A stretch of DNA of 64,000 nt. Source: Tubulanus polymorphus. Its lineage: Eukaryota > Nemertea > Palaeonemertea > Tubulaniformes > Tubulanidae. The notes beneath the pieces were generated by a model. That model had not been told where the DNA came from, ran no database searches, and saw only the letters and a program-made list of their open reading frames with translations. Location of the stretch: the NCBI RefSeq assembly GCF_964204645.1, contig NC_134026.1, forward strand, positions 14,412,450 through 14,476,449. Reading direction: 5' to 3'. Position 1 is the first letter of the stretch; each line of letters starts with the position of its first letter. Both the position numbers and the translations under genes were made by a program. Positions 53,767 to 64,000 of the stretch are shown piece after piece.

Positions 53767-54492
53767 ATGGAATACAGAGATCAACCAGAATTTCCAAGTC
53801 AACCATCGGAAGGGGAACCAGAAACGATGGATAGTGAAACCCAGGAATCAACACAAATGGAGGATGAAACTCTCGTAATTGATGAACAAACTTTACAAAA
53901 ATTACAAGAACATTTGGACTATCATCAAGAAATGGTGACAATTCTGAGCGGTGTTATACATAATAAACAATTACCGCGCATACCATTATTGCCACAATTA
54001 CCAGCAACACACCTTAAATTGCTGTTGGGACTCAAGGAATGGAAAACTAAGAAAATGAGTGGAGATGAGTTGAATGAGTTTTTAAAATCTAAATTAATCA
54101 TTGAAACAGAACATTTAAACTTTCCAGAAATACAAAGTGTAGAAGTTATTTCATTTGCCAAAATTACTGATATCTTAAAAACAAGTTATAAACCATATTA
54201 ATAGAAAAGCAAAACACCGATGGGACCACATCATTTTCGGAGGTTATTTAAATATAGGGTTTGCAATGTTTGATAAAGAAACTGAGGGGATTTCTTGGAG
54301 GGCTTTGGTTAAAAAAACATAGATATCAGTGCCGGCTTTGAACGAAAACTGAGAAGAGTAGGTAGATTAATAAAATACGAAAAATTCCAATCATTAGGTT
54401 TGGCATTTAGTGAAGTAGTCAAATATTTGCCAGAAATGGAAGAAATGATTGAAAACGATTCAGTAATTAAAGAATTCTGGTGGAAATTATAA
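53767..54492 (+). pseudogene. Unknown accessory Polinton gene (B)
   Basis: Homologue of A 43460-44187. The open frame 53767-54201 starts MEYRDQPEFPSQPSEGEPET. A frameshift follows, then HHFRRLF/WDHIIFGGYLNIGFAMFD in other frames and a final stretch ERKLRRVGRLIKYEKF to KEFWWKL before TAA at about 54490. Stretches between the breaks are well conserved with A and share low synonymous-looking drift, which suggests the gene was under selection before both copies decayed. Function unknown. Confidence 0.6.
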
Positions 54493-55249
54493 ATATTATA
54501 TGTACATGGGTACTGAAGATCTTTGTATATAGAAATCAAAAAATGTAATCTCGATTGTGCAAATTATGACGTAATGTGTGTTTGTTAGAATAAAGGGGTT
54601 TCTACATTCGTCGTTCGGTCATTGTTAATGGTGACGACTGTTCTGTATTGATTGGTTACAGTTCTGTGTTTGAATGTTGTAGTTTACAGAATAAATTATA
54701 TAATTGACGCATGCGCACTGAGGAAAAGTGGTCCTATAGGACTGCTTTTCCATTGTTCTCAATTATTCTATCTTCGATCGTTGTTGAAAGAAACGACTGT
54801 TCTGTTTTTTATTGGTTACAGTTCTATGTTTGAATGTTGCAGTTTTCAGAATAAATGTATAACTGTGTTTATGAAATAGTAATTCCACCCAGTGTTTTCG
54901 TTAAATTACTTCAGCTTCAGGATGTAATATCAAGAATCCGAAATGACTTATCTGGACAGTTATATTAACTGCTCCTAATAGATAGACAAAAGTAGTGAGA
55001 TATTCAATCCTAATTTTAATAAAAAAATATTTAAAAAACAATAACTTCAACTAGCTAGTGAATTCTATTATATTTTTAATATTTTCTTTTGCAATTCTAG
55101 TTAACACTAGATTGAATAGATTTTGAATAGATTCAAATAAAAATTACATATCTTCAACTATCTAATATTCTTAGTATTAACCTAGAGAGTTACTAGAATC
55201 ATTTTATAATACTTATAATATTTTTTTTCGATTTTTTTTGCTAAAATAA
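54493..55249. repeat. Two-unit repeat and promoter-like spacer (B)
   Basis: The unit ACGACTGTTCTG...ATTGGTTACAGTTCT.TGTTTGAATGTTG.AGTTT.CAGAATAAAT (in pieces) occurs at 54628-54705 and 54793-54870. Between them are GACGCATGCGCACTG (NRF1-like) and GTCCTATAGGAC. ATTGGTTAC is an inverted CCAAT box. Inverted similarity to A 43038-43400 covers the same elements. The right part (55190-55249) ends in TTTTTTTTGCTAAAATAAATG, a class L start block. Confidence 0.6.
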
Positions 55250-55786
55250 ATGTCAAAGAAAACGCGTAAAAGTAATATTAATATTGAAAAAACCTTAGAT
55301 GATTTGGGCATTACTGATAATAATGATACAGTTGTTTCTTATTGTATTCAAAATGATAATATTGATTATGAATACTATTTAACATGTAAGCACCATCTAG
55401 AATTACTAATTGCCGAAGGCAAATCTAAAGAGTTTTTAAATAGAATTATAACTTTTGAAGAATTAGATAATATGAAACCAGATAATGTATTCAAACATTT
55501 CAAAATATACGAAGAACCTAGATTAGCTAGAATAAATGACTCTATTAGTGATGGAAGAGTTAAATGTTACTCTAAATTATGTTACCGGGTAATACCAATT
55601 AATGATGAAAATAAACTATATACTGATTTAAAAAATGACTACTTAGGATGAATAATGACATTAATTTCTACTGGATTCATAACATTTTCCAATATCAAAC
55701 CTATAGTATGTAAAGATAAAAGTAAATCAGAAAAAATCGAAACAGATATTAAATCAGAACAAAAATTAACTAAAATAAATGAGTGA
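55250..55786 (+). pseudogene. Homologue of the 202-aa Polinton protein, deleted and frameshifted
   Basis: MSKKTRKSNINIEKTLDDLG with the conserved blocks YYLTCKHHLELLIAEGKSKE and RLARINDSISDGR. It stops at 55651 after NDYLG. The segment corresponding to VMTELQKWVGYASFQLGS in A is missing, and the rest continues in another frame to KLTKINE and TGA at 55784. The start of the next gene (ATG 55779) overlaps this end by 8 bases, as in A. Confidence 0.75.
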
Positions 55787-56136
55787 TGATGTTAAGAAAA
55801 AGCCTAGATCTGGAAAACAAATTAAATGGGCGAAATGAGGGAATTAGGTAAAAGATCTTCTGAGTTAAAAAGAGCTAAGAGAAAGAAATTTAGTGATATA
55901 AATGAATCACAGAAATTATCTGATATTGATTCGAATGATAATCCATGTAATGCTTCTAATACTGGAAGAAATAATTACTTTTATATTACAATTGGGTTAA
56001 TCACAGTTATCATATTCCCTGGTGTAATATATAAATCTAAGTAGAAATCTGATGATAATAATGATGAAGATTATACCAGAAAATAAATCAAATGATAAAA
56101 TCATTGATACTAAACCAAGATTATTATTAATGGATT
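55779..56136 (+). pseudogene. Small basic membrane Polinton protein (B)
   Basis: MSDDVKKKPRSGKQIKWAK then TGA. A shifted frame (55826-56044) continues with ELGKRSSELKRAKRKKF and a membrane segment YFYITIGLITVIIFPGVIY, then TAG at 56042 and an acidic tail. It preserves the membrane segment lost from A. Confidence 0.6.
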
Positions 56137-56144
56137 AAAATAAG

Positions 56145-57229
56145 ATGAAAAACGAACAATATTTAAGAGATTTATATTATAACCCAGAGAGTGAAGTATC
56201 ATATTCTAGTGTCTCAGAATTATGGGATAAAATTAAATCTGATAAAGAAAATATAAAATATAGTGAATTAAAATTATGGTTACAAAATCCGCCCACATAT
56301 CAAATCCATAAGAGAATGGATAAAAATTATTTAACGAGGGAAGTTATGGTTTCATATATTGATCAACAATGGCAAGCAGATTTGATTGACATGAAGAACT
56401 TGGAGGAATTCAATAAAGGATATTTCTGGATATTAAATGATATAGATATATTCAGTAGATACGCATGGAGTATCCCAATCAAAAATAAAACTGGTATATA
56501 AGTAACAAATGCTTTTAAAAATATATTTAAAGAAGCTATTGCAGGTAAGATACAATTTGATGACAGTAAGGAATTTTATAAAAAACATTTTAAAAAATTA
56601 TTATCCGATAACGATGTAGAGTATTTTTCAACACACTCAGATAAAAAGCATCTATCATAGAAAGATTTAATAAAACATTGAAAACTAGAATGTGGAAATA
56701 TTTTACTGCAAATGAAATATATAAATATATCGATGAGTACATGAATATATTAGATGATTTAGTGAAAGGTTATAATAATTCTAAACATAGTTCTATAAAT
56801 ATGAAACCTATAAAAGCTAGAAAAGGAGATAATTCAGAAATAGTTTGGAATAATTTATATGGTGCATTTGTTACACATGATTTTGGAGAACCTAAATTTA
56901 AAATTGGACAACATGTTAGAATATATAAATATCGAAAAACAGTTTATAAAGGTTATACTCCAAATTTTACTGAAGAAATATTTAAAATAAGAAAAATAAT
57001 ATTAACTAAACCTTTTGTTTATAAATTAGAAGATTTAAAAGGTGAAGAAATATTAGGTTATTTTTATGAACAAGAATTATCACTTGTACCAAATCCAGAT
57101 GATATAGAATACAAAATAGAAAAAGTATTGAAAACAAAAACTCTTAAAAGAAAAAAGTATTCTTTAGTGAAATATAAAGGCTATGATGATAAATTTAATG
57201 GATTTTATCTAGTAAAATTAAAAGAATAA
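56145..57229 (+). pseudogene. int: RVE integrase with chromodomain (B), broken
   Basis: 56145-56501 covers the N-terminal part and QQWQADLIDM. TAA at 56499 replaces the Glu codon of GIEVTN in A. The core continues IQFDDSKEFYKKHF, then a frameshift near 56650. The final frame 56678-57229 includes FNKTLKTRMW, SH3-like KIGQHVRIYKYRKTVYKGYT and chromodomain YKIEKVLKTKTLKRKKYSLV. The C-terminal half is fully open here, unlike A. Confidence 0.85.
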
Positions 57230-57230
57230 A

Positions 57231-57482
57231 TGAATAAAATTTAGTCATATTGGAACCACATAATATGTTAGTTACTGGAGTAACCAACTGTGGTAAAACA
57301 CATTTTGTATTAGATTTATTAGAAACTATTTATAAGAATCATTTTGATGATATAATATTATTCTGCCCTACTTATGAAATGAATAAAACACATAATAGGG
57401 ATATAGTTAAGATAAAAAGTTTATCATATTAAATCCTAAAACAGTAAAAGAAAATTTCCCTATGAATATAAATTTATAAAAT
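57231..57482 (+). pseudogene. Packaging ATPase remnant (B)
   Basis: MNKI then TAG, PHNMLVTGVTNCGKTHFVLD with Walker A intact, frame loss near 57420, and a direct jump from PKTVKEN to FPYEYKFIK. About 120 codons including Walker B are gone. The junction lies at AAAATTTCCC, where A has AAATTTCCC at the far side, pointing to a short-homology deletion. Confidence 0.85.
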
Positions 57483-57817
57483 AAGGTATTTTAAGTATTT
57501 ATGTATTAGGTACGTATTACATACGTATAAGATACGTATTAGATACATTAATACCTAAAACCTCCCTTTTTATTAACTATTAATTTTTATTAAATATTTT
57601 ACATTTTCTACCAATATATTTCTAATTTTTCAACTAATATTTGAATAAGTTTGGAAATAAACTCAGTAAAAGGTATTTCGAATGATATGTATTAAATGCG
57701 TGTTAAATATGTAATAAATATGTTATTAGATACATTAATACCTAAAACCCCCTCTTTTAATCACTATTATTTTGTACAATTTTCAACCAATATATTTTAT
57801 TTACTAACTGAATCACT
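57483..57817. other. Convergent-gene spacer (B)
   Basis: Equivalent to A 39309-39691: ACGTATTAGATACATTAATACC-like units, ACCTCCCTTTTT/ACCCCCTCTTTT (inverted GGGGGTTTTA of A), and AATAAA words. No gene. Confidence 0.6.
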
Positions 57818-58240
57818 TTAATCATCAGACTCTATTTCGTCATCAGACTCGAACAATTTATTCAACATATCTACCGAAAAAACTTATCAGTATCACTACT
57901 TGTAAATATATTTTCTATTTTAGATTTCTTAGTGCCTTCATCATTATAATCAATATGTTTACCTGTAACTATATTTTCCTTGCCTTCTTTCTTAGTGTTT
58001 GACCCTAATATTTCATTTTCAATGTTTGATCCTAATATTTTATTAGCGTCAGTTAAATCTAATTCATCTTTACTAGGTGCCGTTAATAAAAAATCACGTA
58101 ATAAATCTTTATATAAATCTTTACCATTTTTTTTTTTATTTGAAACAAACTTTGTTACATATCTAAATGGGTGTTTTATAAATTCTCTTAAACCAACACG
58201 TTTTATAACATTAGTAATATGTAAGATTATTATAACCAAT
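57818..58240 (-). pseudogene. Zinc-finger protein remnant (B)
   Basis: Only the C-terminal part is left: HITNVIKRVGLREFIKHPFR (58225-58170), KDELDLTDANKILGSNI and an acidic end before TAA at 57818. A frameshift is near 57870. The N-terminal half, with the NNVIPSTS repeats of A, is deleted; the junction is fused to the virion-candidate protein. Confidence 0.75.
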
Positions 58241-59246
58241 TATATTTCCCATTTTTAATATTAAATCATTTGATTTATCTAAATAATTTTGGTACCTGAC
58301 TATATTTTCTGGAATCGATCTATTTTTATCATTATGAATGGAATCTTCAAATAAAACTTGAAATTGTTATTGTGTATCACATGATGTATTTAAATTTCCA
58401 ATTATCGGGGATCTTGTTTCAACTTGTGCACCTAGAATACATATCAAATAAGTTCTAATTGATTGATTTATTCTTTGTATACCTGATTTTGTAAAACTTT
58501 CACTATTTTCTAAAATAAAATAAACCCAACCATTATTGTTCTCTGGTTTTAAATTATCATAAAATTTAGGTAATTTATGAAAATTTAATGTGTCTAAATC
58601 TATATTTTCTATTTTACCATAATCTATTTTATTATTATAGATATTATAAAAGCTATTAGATGGTATGGGAAGTGCCAGCATTCTGCAATCTTTTTAGGGC
58701 AAGGAAGTGATCTAAGTGTTCCATTTTTTTTTTCTAAAAATCAGAATTATTTTTATTTATATTAAATTCATTTCAAATTTTATAAAACTTTGATAAATTA
58801 ATATTATTGTCTAATTCTTTGAAATATCTAGATCCTGGTAAAGGGGTCTCTAATTCATTTAATATTAATCCTATTTGAAAATAAGTATGGAATCTGCATT
58901 AACTTTGAATTAATTTATATTTAGAATTATTTAAATGATCATTCCAATTTATTCTACACCCTGTTGTTGCACAATAAACTGCAAAATTTAATTGGTTCTG
59001 CCAATATTTCATATTAGATTTTAATAACCATTGTTTTTCATCTTTCAATTTTTTAAAATTTATCAAATATATATGAAATATATTTTCCATCTTTGCATTA
59101 TTAGTTTCAGTGACATAAATATCTAAATCAATTAATGAATTTAAAACTTCATTTCCATATGAAATATCTTTATTGAAATCTATTGCTGGAATGTAATATT
59201 TAATTGATTTTTTATATTGAAAAGCGTTTGAGAAACTATCTACCAT
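58228..59246 (-). pseudogene. Virion-candidate protein (B), C-terminally deleted
   Basis: MVDSFSNAFQYKKSIKYYIP start at 59246, well conserved with A, here unshifted through YWQNQLNFAVYCATTGCR. It breaks near 58900 and 58680. A second open stretch 58681-58367 has GFTKSGIQRINQSIRTYL-like sequence (SFTKSGIQ), then frameshifts. It ends in KMGNIIGYNNL fused to the zinc-finger remnant at about 58225. The membrane anchor of A is lost. Confidence 0.7.
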
Positions 59247-59262
59247 TTATATAATAAGAAAA
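59247..59262 (-). promoter_or_regulatory. Class L start block (B)
   Basis: Read on the - strand: ATTTTCTTATTATATAAATG; corresponds to the block before the same gene in A. Confidence 0.4.
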
Positions 59263-59696
59263 TTAATAATTAATTAATTCTTTTAATAATTTATCGTGTT
59301 CTTCAACTGTTATATTACCATTTAAACTTATTATATAATCTAATGTATTTTTCAATTTATTAATCTCTTTTATTTTAGATTATATTTTTTCTTTATTACT
59401 TTTTATATTTAATTTTGAACTTATTCCGGTTAAAACACTTGAACTTAATCCTAACACACCAATTGATATAGCTAAAGGAGTTAATGGACTAAATATTGCT
59501 AAAAATGTTATTACAGAACTTATTGTAACTGAACCACTAATAATAAAATAATATATAACTCTAGATTTTAAATATTTTTTCTTTTTAACTTTTGAAATCA
59601 TTTTCAAATTCTGATATTTTATTTTCCAAATATAATTTTAATAGTTTTATTTATATCATGAGGAATAATATTAACACCATCAACTTTATCATCCAT
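59263..59696 (-). pseudogene. Small coiled-coil/membrane Polinton protein (B)
   Basis: Homologue of A 34211-34643. Frameshifts occur near 59610 and 59380; the middle open stretch 59607-59380 contains VTISSVITFLAIFSPLTPLA. It ends at TAA 59265-59263. Confidence 0.65.
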
Positions 59697-59715
59697 TTAT
59701 TTAGCAAAAAAATTA

Positions 59716-60138
59716 CTAATTAGTAAATTTATATGCTGCAAATATAACAATAACTGTTCCACCTAAAATCCAAATTATTTCATATTTCTTCTGTTCACTA
59801 CTTGGGGTATAATAATCTGATAATTTAGGTTTATATAGATGTAATTTTTCTTTATTTGTTACTGCGTTATATAAACTCATTGCATCATCAACTGATTGAA
59901 AATCTCTATGTGAAATTTTCTGATCATATAATTCTTTATTGAAGTTATCCATAAAGTTTTGTCTCTTTTCTCTATATTCTTCTGCTGCTTTATTGTATTT
60001 TTCTAATGCTAAGTTATGTCTTCTTTGTTCTCCTAATGAACTATTGTTATCAATATGCTTGAATAAATAACCACCACCAGTAAATGCTAAAGTGTTAACA
60101 ATTGCCGATCCTATAATAGTTATAACTGCAGATGCCAT
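59716..60138 (-). CDS. Conserved coiled-coil two-membrane-segment protein (140 aa), intact
   Basis: An open frame: MASAVITIIGSAIVNTLAFT (membrane segment), a charged coil KYNKAAEEYREKRQNFMDNF, RDFQSVDDAMSLYNAVTNKE, PKLSDYYTPSSEQKKYE and a C-terminal membrane segment IIWILGGTVIVIFAAYKF. This is the intact version of the broken A gene at 33121 and a common small Polinton protein. Preceded by TTTTTTTGCTAAATAAATG. One of the few undamaged genes in B; a virion membrane or assembly role is possible but not shown. Confidence 0.8.
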   Translation of the reverse strand: MASAVITIIGSAIVNTLAFTGGGYLFKHIDNNSSLGEQRRHNLALEKYNKAAEEYREKRQNFMDNFNKELYDQKISHRDFQSVDDAMSLYNAVTNKEKLHLYKPKLSDYYTPSSEQKKYEIIWILGGTVIVIFAAYKFTN

Positions 60139-60162
60139 TTATTTAGTAAAAAAATTATGCAT

Positions 60163-60383
60163 TTATATATGAGGAATATATTTTTGTTTTTCCAAATAAT
60201 CAACTGTTAAATTAGATTAAGTAACTGCTAACGTTAAATTTAGAATATCATTTATATCAAATCTATCAACATTAATACTTCCCATTTTAAATTGTTTTTT
60301 TTAACCATTGTATAACCAACAGTTCCAACTGATAGTAATGCTCCATTATATAAACCAGTTATTATCCACTTATTATCACTCAT
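60163..60383 (-). pseudogene. Small membrane protein (B), frameshifted
   Basis: Homologue of A 32875-33096: MSDNKWIITGLYNGALLSVG then a frameshift in the poly-A region near 60300 and a stop in the second half. The end IPHI matches IPPI of A. Confidence 0.7.
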
Positions 60384-60401
60384 TTATTAATCAAAAAAAT
60401 A

Positions 60402-60747
60402 CTTCAAAATCTTCAAAATATTTAGTTAACTTAGTTATAATTATTTCAACATTTATTTCATTACTACTTTTATGATTATCCTATATTTCAGTTATTATTT
60501 TTCTAATATCATCAATAATGAAATCTTCATCTTATTCATAAAATCTTAAAGACTCTTTAATTAAATCAGTAATCTTTTCTACATTAAAAGTTTCTTTATT
60601 TATTGTTGTTACATAATCAAATGTTGTTTCATTAGTAAATACAATATTTTTGATATGTGTTATTACATCATTAATATCAAATTTCATTTCTTTCCCACGT
60701 TTAAAATCAAATCCAAAACATATGCTCGGTCCAACAGTTATATTCAT
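60402..60747 (-). pseudogene. Homologue of the 105-aa unknown protein (B)
   Basis: MNITVGPSICFGFDFKRGKE, open to 60532, then TAA and another TAG, after which the pattern IRKIITEI...DNHKSSNEINVE continues. It has a short insertion compared with A. Confidence 0.7.
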
Positions 60748-60762
60748 TTATATAGTGAAAAA

Positions 60763-61400
60763 TTACTCGTTACATCTTATAACTAAATCATAAATTACTG
60801 GAAAATTATTTTAATAAATTAAGTATCCATTATGATTTCTAATTTCTAATCTAAAATTATTAAATTTTGGAATACATGGTTTGAAATCACATTCAGTTAA
60901 ATTATAATTTATTTGAGTTCCAAATTGTTTGACATTTTTTAATGGTAAAATATTTTATAAACCAGAATTACAAATTGTTTCTTTAGTTGCTTCGAAGTTT
61001 TTTGTAGGATCAATTAAATTGCAATAAATATAGAAGTGTGTAAAAGGTATTATATTTGGCGTAGTATCAACATTTGAATAAACTTTATTTGGATTGACTC
61101 CTAGCATTTTAGCTAATGGTTTTCTTACTATGAATTTATATTGTTCATTAGTTAACTTTATTATTATTTTATTAGAACTATCAATTTTATTAAATTTAAT
61201 GTTAAACCCAACAGATTCACCCACTTTTGACCGAGCTCTCCTTTAAATTCTTAAGATAATGTTTCTAAATTATATAATCCAGGTCTTAGAAATAGATGAT
61301 ACCATTTATTCGTATTTCTATAACGAATCATTAACAATCAATGATCCAAACTTTTACCCGATACATTATAAAAAGAATTACATAAACTTAATTCCAAATA
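60763..61400 (-). pseudogene. Penton-like protein (B), fused to polymerase remnant
   Basis: Open at 61224-60955 (KPLAKMLGVNPNK, NIIPFTHFYIYCNL), with TAA at 60958, then RNHNGYLI and NNFPVIYDLVIR to 60763. Upstream, broken frames show LRPGLYNLETL and NSFYNVSGK. Just before SLCNSFYN the sequence changes directly to the polymerase YVKDEVYNRTMNIWN at about 61395. Confidence 0.75.
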
Positions 61401-63794
61401 TTCATTGTTCTATTATATACTTCATCTTTAACATATTCATTTTTTAATCATCATAGAATTGTTCTTTTAATAATTCAGTTATATTGAACTCATTATGTGA
61501 TTTATAAAATGAATATGGAATTGCGCCTTCACATCTCATCAATTGAAAATCATCATTATTTGGATAGTGTTGTTTTAATATTTTTAATTCATCATCAACT
61601 AATGATTTTGATAAATTATCTAATAAACTGCTTAAAAATCTATATGAGTCTATAAATCTTAGACATCCAAATTGGAAAGATATATAATTCTCAGATGTTT
61701 TAGCTAACATTTTAAATTTATAAGTTGGTATTTTATCTTTTGATCTATTTGAAATTAATCTTTCTATTTCATTATTGATTTTTTCTATTTTATGACATAA
61801 CTGTTTGATAAATAAATTAGCATTATACCCTGATAGATTATGAAATATAACTGGAACAAAATTGATTTTCTTAGCTTGTAAGTTACAATTCTCATGGGCT
61901 GCACCTCTAAACTTTCCATTCAAATGATTATGATCTCTAACTTTTTTATCTTTTAGATTAAATGGCTTTCACAATAAAAACATATATCGGCAAACTCAAA
62001 TTCTTCTTTATCTTCTGTCATGATTATTTCTATATTTTTATCTAATAGTTTACTAAATTTGATTTCATACTCAATTAACAAATCACAAAAATGATTGATA
62101 ACATTTTCATTTCTATAATTATAATATTCACTTTTAATTAGTTCTGGATAATCAGATTTTATATATAATACAAAAGCTGCAGCTGATTGATGAATCTTTT
62201 TAATAGTATTTGTTATTAGAGGATCTGAACAATCAATTACATCATTTAATTAGAATGTAATTTCTTTCTTTTACAATATATTTCTTTTCTATCTTGATCA
62301 GTTAGTTCTTTGTTTAGTGATTCAAAATCTCCATATATTACAAATGGTACTTTATTTTTGTAATCATATTTCTTAAATTTTAATATCTTATCCTTTTCAT
62401 TTGGTAAAACTATTTTACAATAATCATGATTATCACATAATTGTTTATGATTTGATAATGCACTTTCAGTTCTGAATTTATGTAAACATTTTCTACATAG
62501 ATATATTTTATTATCGAAATCATTTTCTGATTTGAAAAATAAATCAATTCTTTTAATCCACATATAATGATTTTCATAATATAATTTATCTATAACACCA
62601 TTTGAATCATAATCTTTTGATAAATACAAAGGTTCTAATGTATAATGTTTAATATTATTACCTTTTGTTTTTGGTAATTTGATTAAATCAAATACATTTA
62701 TTTTTAAATTATTATCTCTTTCTATTTTTGGGATATTTTTATTTCTAACAGGATAATTATCTATCTTATAATTATTTTCAAATTGTTTATAATTTGTTAA
62801 TCTAAAACTATGTGTAATATCTTCTGTTGGATGTAAGCAACTTATAATTGTCCATAGAAAACATTTATCATCAGAATTCTGTACATTTATAACATCAGAA
62901 GTTTTAAATGGTAGTTTAATAAAACTTGATCCATTTATATTATCATCTTTATAATATGATATTATATTAATACTTTCATTTATTGGTTTTGATTTAGTTA
63001 TATTATTTATTATATTTTGTGTTATAAACATGTAAAGTCATAAATATTATTTCATCAAATATTAAACCCGATCCTTCAAAATATTTCTCTCCTATTTATT
63101 TTTTATTTCATTATAACATTTATCTAATCTATCATCTATATGTTGTTTTGAAATAATATGTTGTGAATGAGAATTTATATTATATATTGGTTTATCTTCC
63201 GATTTTATAAACTTAACTTTAGCAGATATGCTTATTTTAGGGTATTCAACATCAGTAATTATTTTTATAATATTTTTGATATTTACTAAATGTTTTTTTA
63301 TTTTCTTCTAATGTTTTACCTTTATGAAATTTAAACTCGATTGCTGCTGGACCAATATCACTTTTAAATGCTTCAGTTATATCTATTTCTTTTTTATTAT
63401 CTTATGAATTAATATAATTTCTAACACCTTCCATGTATGGTCTTTTATTGTTTAATTTATCTTTTATTCTTTTAATTGTCTTCTGTTTCTTATCATTATC
63501 ATTATCAAAATAACCTTCACCTAAAATATCATTATTCATATTTCTAATATCACTTTTAGATTTTAAATGTTCTTTATAATATCTTTTATCACTGAATGAT
63601 TGATCACATGTATAACATTTGTATGTTTCTTTTTCATTCTTCAATTCCTCTAATTTATTTTCTAATATATCATCTTTATATTCTAAGTTTAATTTATTTT
63701 CTAAATGTGTTCTAGTTTTATTATGTCTTGCTTTTTTAGATTTATCTATATTGATTTTACATGTTGAACAGTAGTACTTCTTATTTTCTTCCAT
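61395..63794 (-). pseudogene. polB: DNA polymerase B (B), C-terminal half deleted
   Basis: Zinc fingers at the start (63794-63560, open here through MNNDILGEG, unlike A), then breaks near 63400, 63290 and 63080. The open stretch 63031-62246 includes CFLWTIISCLHP and YGDFESLNKELT. After TAG, the endonuclease-VII-like HLNGKFRGAAHENCNL and exonuclease region follow (61923-61444). The sequence ends at NIWN and continues as penton-like DNA. Motifs A, B and C are absent, so it is non-catalytic. Confidence 0.85.
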
Positions 63795-63970
63795 TTTAAT
63801 ATCAAATTTTCTAATAAAATTGATTTTAGAAGTTATTTATATTCATATATATGAATATTATATGAGTAATAGGGAATAAGTTGTTTCATATCAAAGGTTG
63901 AAGGGTCGGAAAATAAATTCGAAGTGTGCGAGAATTTATTTTTCGACCCTTCGACCTTCGAATATATGCC
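63685..63970 (-). repeat. Terminal inverted repeat, right (B), with damaged end
   Basis: Starts within the polymerase zinc-finger codons, runs through the class E start block and ATATTCATATATATGAATAT to the terminal palindrome at 63865. The inner arm AGTAATAGGGAATAAGTTGT is intact, but the outer arm ends at CGACCCTTCGACCTT. About 35 bp including the expected terminal ATTACT are missing and replaced by CGAATATATGCC. Confidence 0.8.
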
Positions 63971-64000
63971 GATAATTAAGAAGAATAGTGATTAAATCGT
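63971..64000. mobile_element. Target duplication and continuing LINE sequence
   Basis: GATAAT (63971-63976) repeats 52385-52390. Joined to the left flank it would resume the interrupted LINE endonuclease. Only 24 bases are visible before the window ends. Confidence 0.6.

Larger units (their letters stand above)
52391..63970 (-). mobile_element. Polinton B, internally deleted 11.6-kb relative of A, inverted
   Basis: Left end AGTAATAGGGAATAAG with GATAAT duplication; right end decayed, the outermost palindrome arm being replaced by TTCGAATATATGCC before GATAAT. Gene order is that of A reversed: HNH, accessory gene, 202-aa homologue, basic protein, integrase and ATPase on +; zinc-finger, virion-candidate, small membrane proteins, penton-like protein and polymerase on -. 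Missing: polymerase palm, OB-fold-like gene, penton N-terminus, pVI-like gene, major capsid gene and most of the ATPase. It cannot encode virions or transpose by itself, but it still has both terminal repeats. Confidence 0.9.

Overview
This is an AT-rich animal nuclear DNA window, probably from a marine invertebrate. It has spliced host exons, non-LTR retrotransposons, satellites and microsatellites, and it is dominated by Polinton/Maverick (adintovirus-like) elements. The exact taxon cannot be fixed from sequence alone. Host genes are sparse: one well-recognised exon of delta-1-pyrroline-5-carboxylate synthase (20999-21136, +) and a multi-exon gene resembling the CARF/ALS2CR8 family (about 16470-17862, -) that is cut at its 5' side by a Polinton fragment.

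Layout. 1-1405: a decayed 5' polymerase fragment of a divergent Polinton (C). 1406-15540: non-coding repeat territory. It holds a duplicated block (about 2448-2960 and 4345-5045), a three-copy repeat (3240-4070), inverted LINE reverse-transcriptase scraps (5046-5240 and 13983-14215), a 31-bp satellite, and a large terminal-inverted-repeat element (5681-11902) inserted inside that satellite. 16470-19448: CARF-like exons joined to Polinton fragment D. 20999-21136: P5CS exon. 23247-26150: LINE, - strand. 27037-45594: Polinton A, 18.6 kb, with perfect 6-bp target duplications GCCGTA. 47520-49330 and 49880-52390: two more LINE copies. 52391-63970: Polinton B, same family as A, inserted in reverse gene order into a LINE endonuclease region with target duplication GATAAT, and internally deleted.

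Polinton A carries the expected virus-like set. A rightward block has protein-primed DNA polymerase B, an OB-fold-like small protein, a penton-like protein (twice), several small membrane/coiled-coil proteins, a pVI-like hydrophobic protein, the major capsid protein and a zinc-finger protein. A leftward block has the packaging ATPase, the chromodomain integrase, two small conserved proteins, an unknown accessory gene and an HNH endonuclease. I found no adenain-type protease. Many genes carry stops or frameshifts, so A is a recently decayed provirus. The packaging ATPase and a few small genes are still open. B has lost the polymerase palm, most of the ATPase and the whole major capsid gene through separate deletions.

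Three things stand out. (1) The genes of A/B appear to use two start-site sequence classes that sort by function: replication genes share one upstream block, while structural genes share a T-run followed by TAAATAAATG, formally like a poxvirus late promoter. (2) Each element end is itself a near-perfect 116-152 bp palindrome nested in the longer terminal inverted repeat. (3) A tandem repeat with CCAAT-like boxes and a conserved palindrome sits in the same place in both elements and may be a control region or origin. All statements are from reading the sequence; no database search was run.
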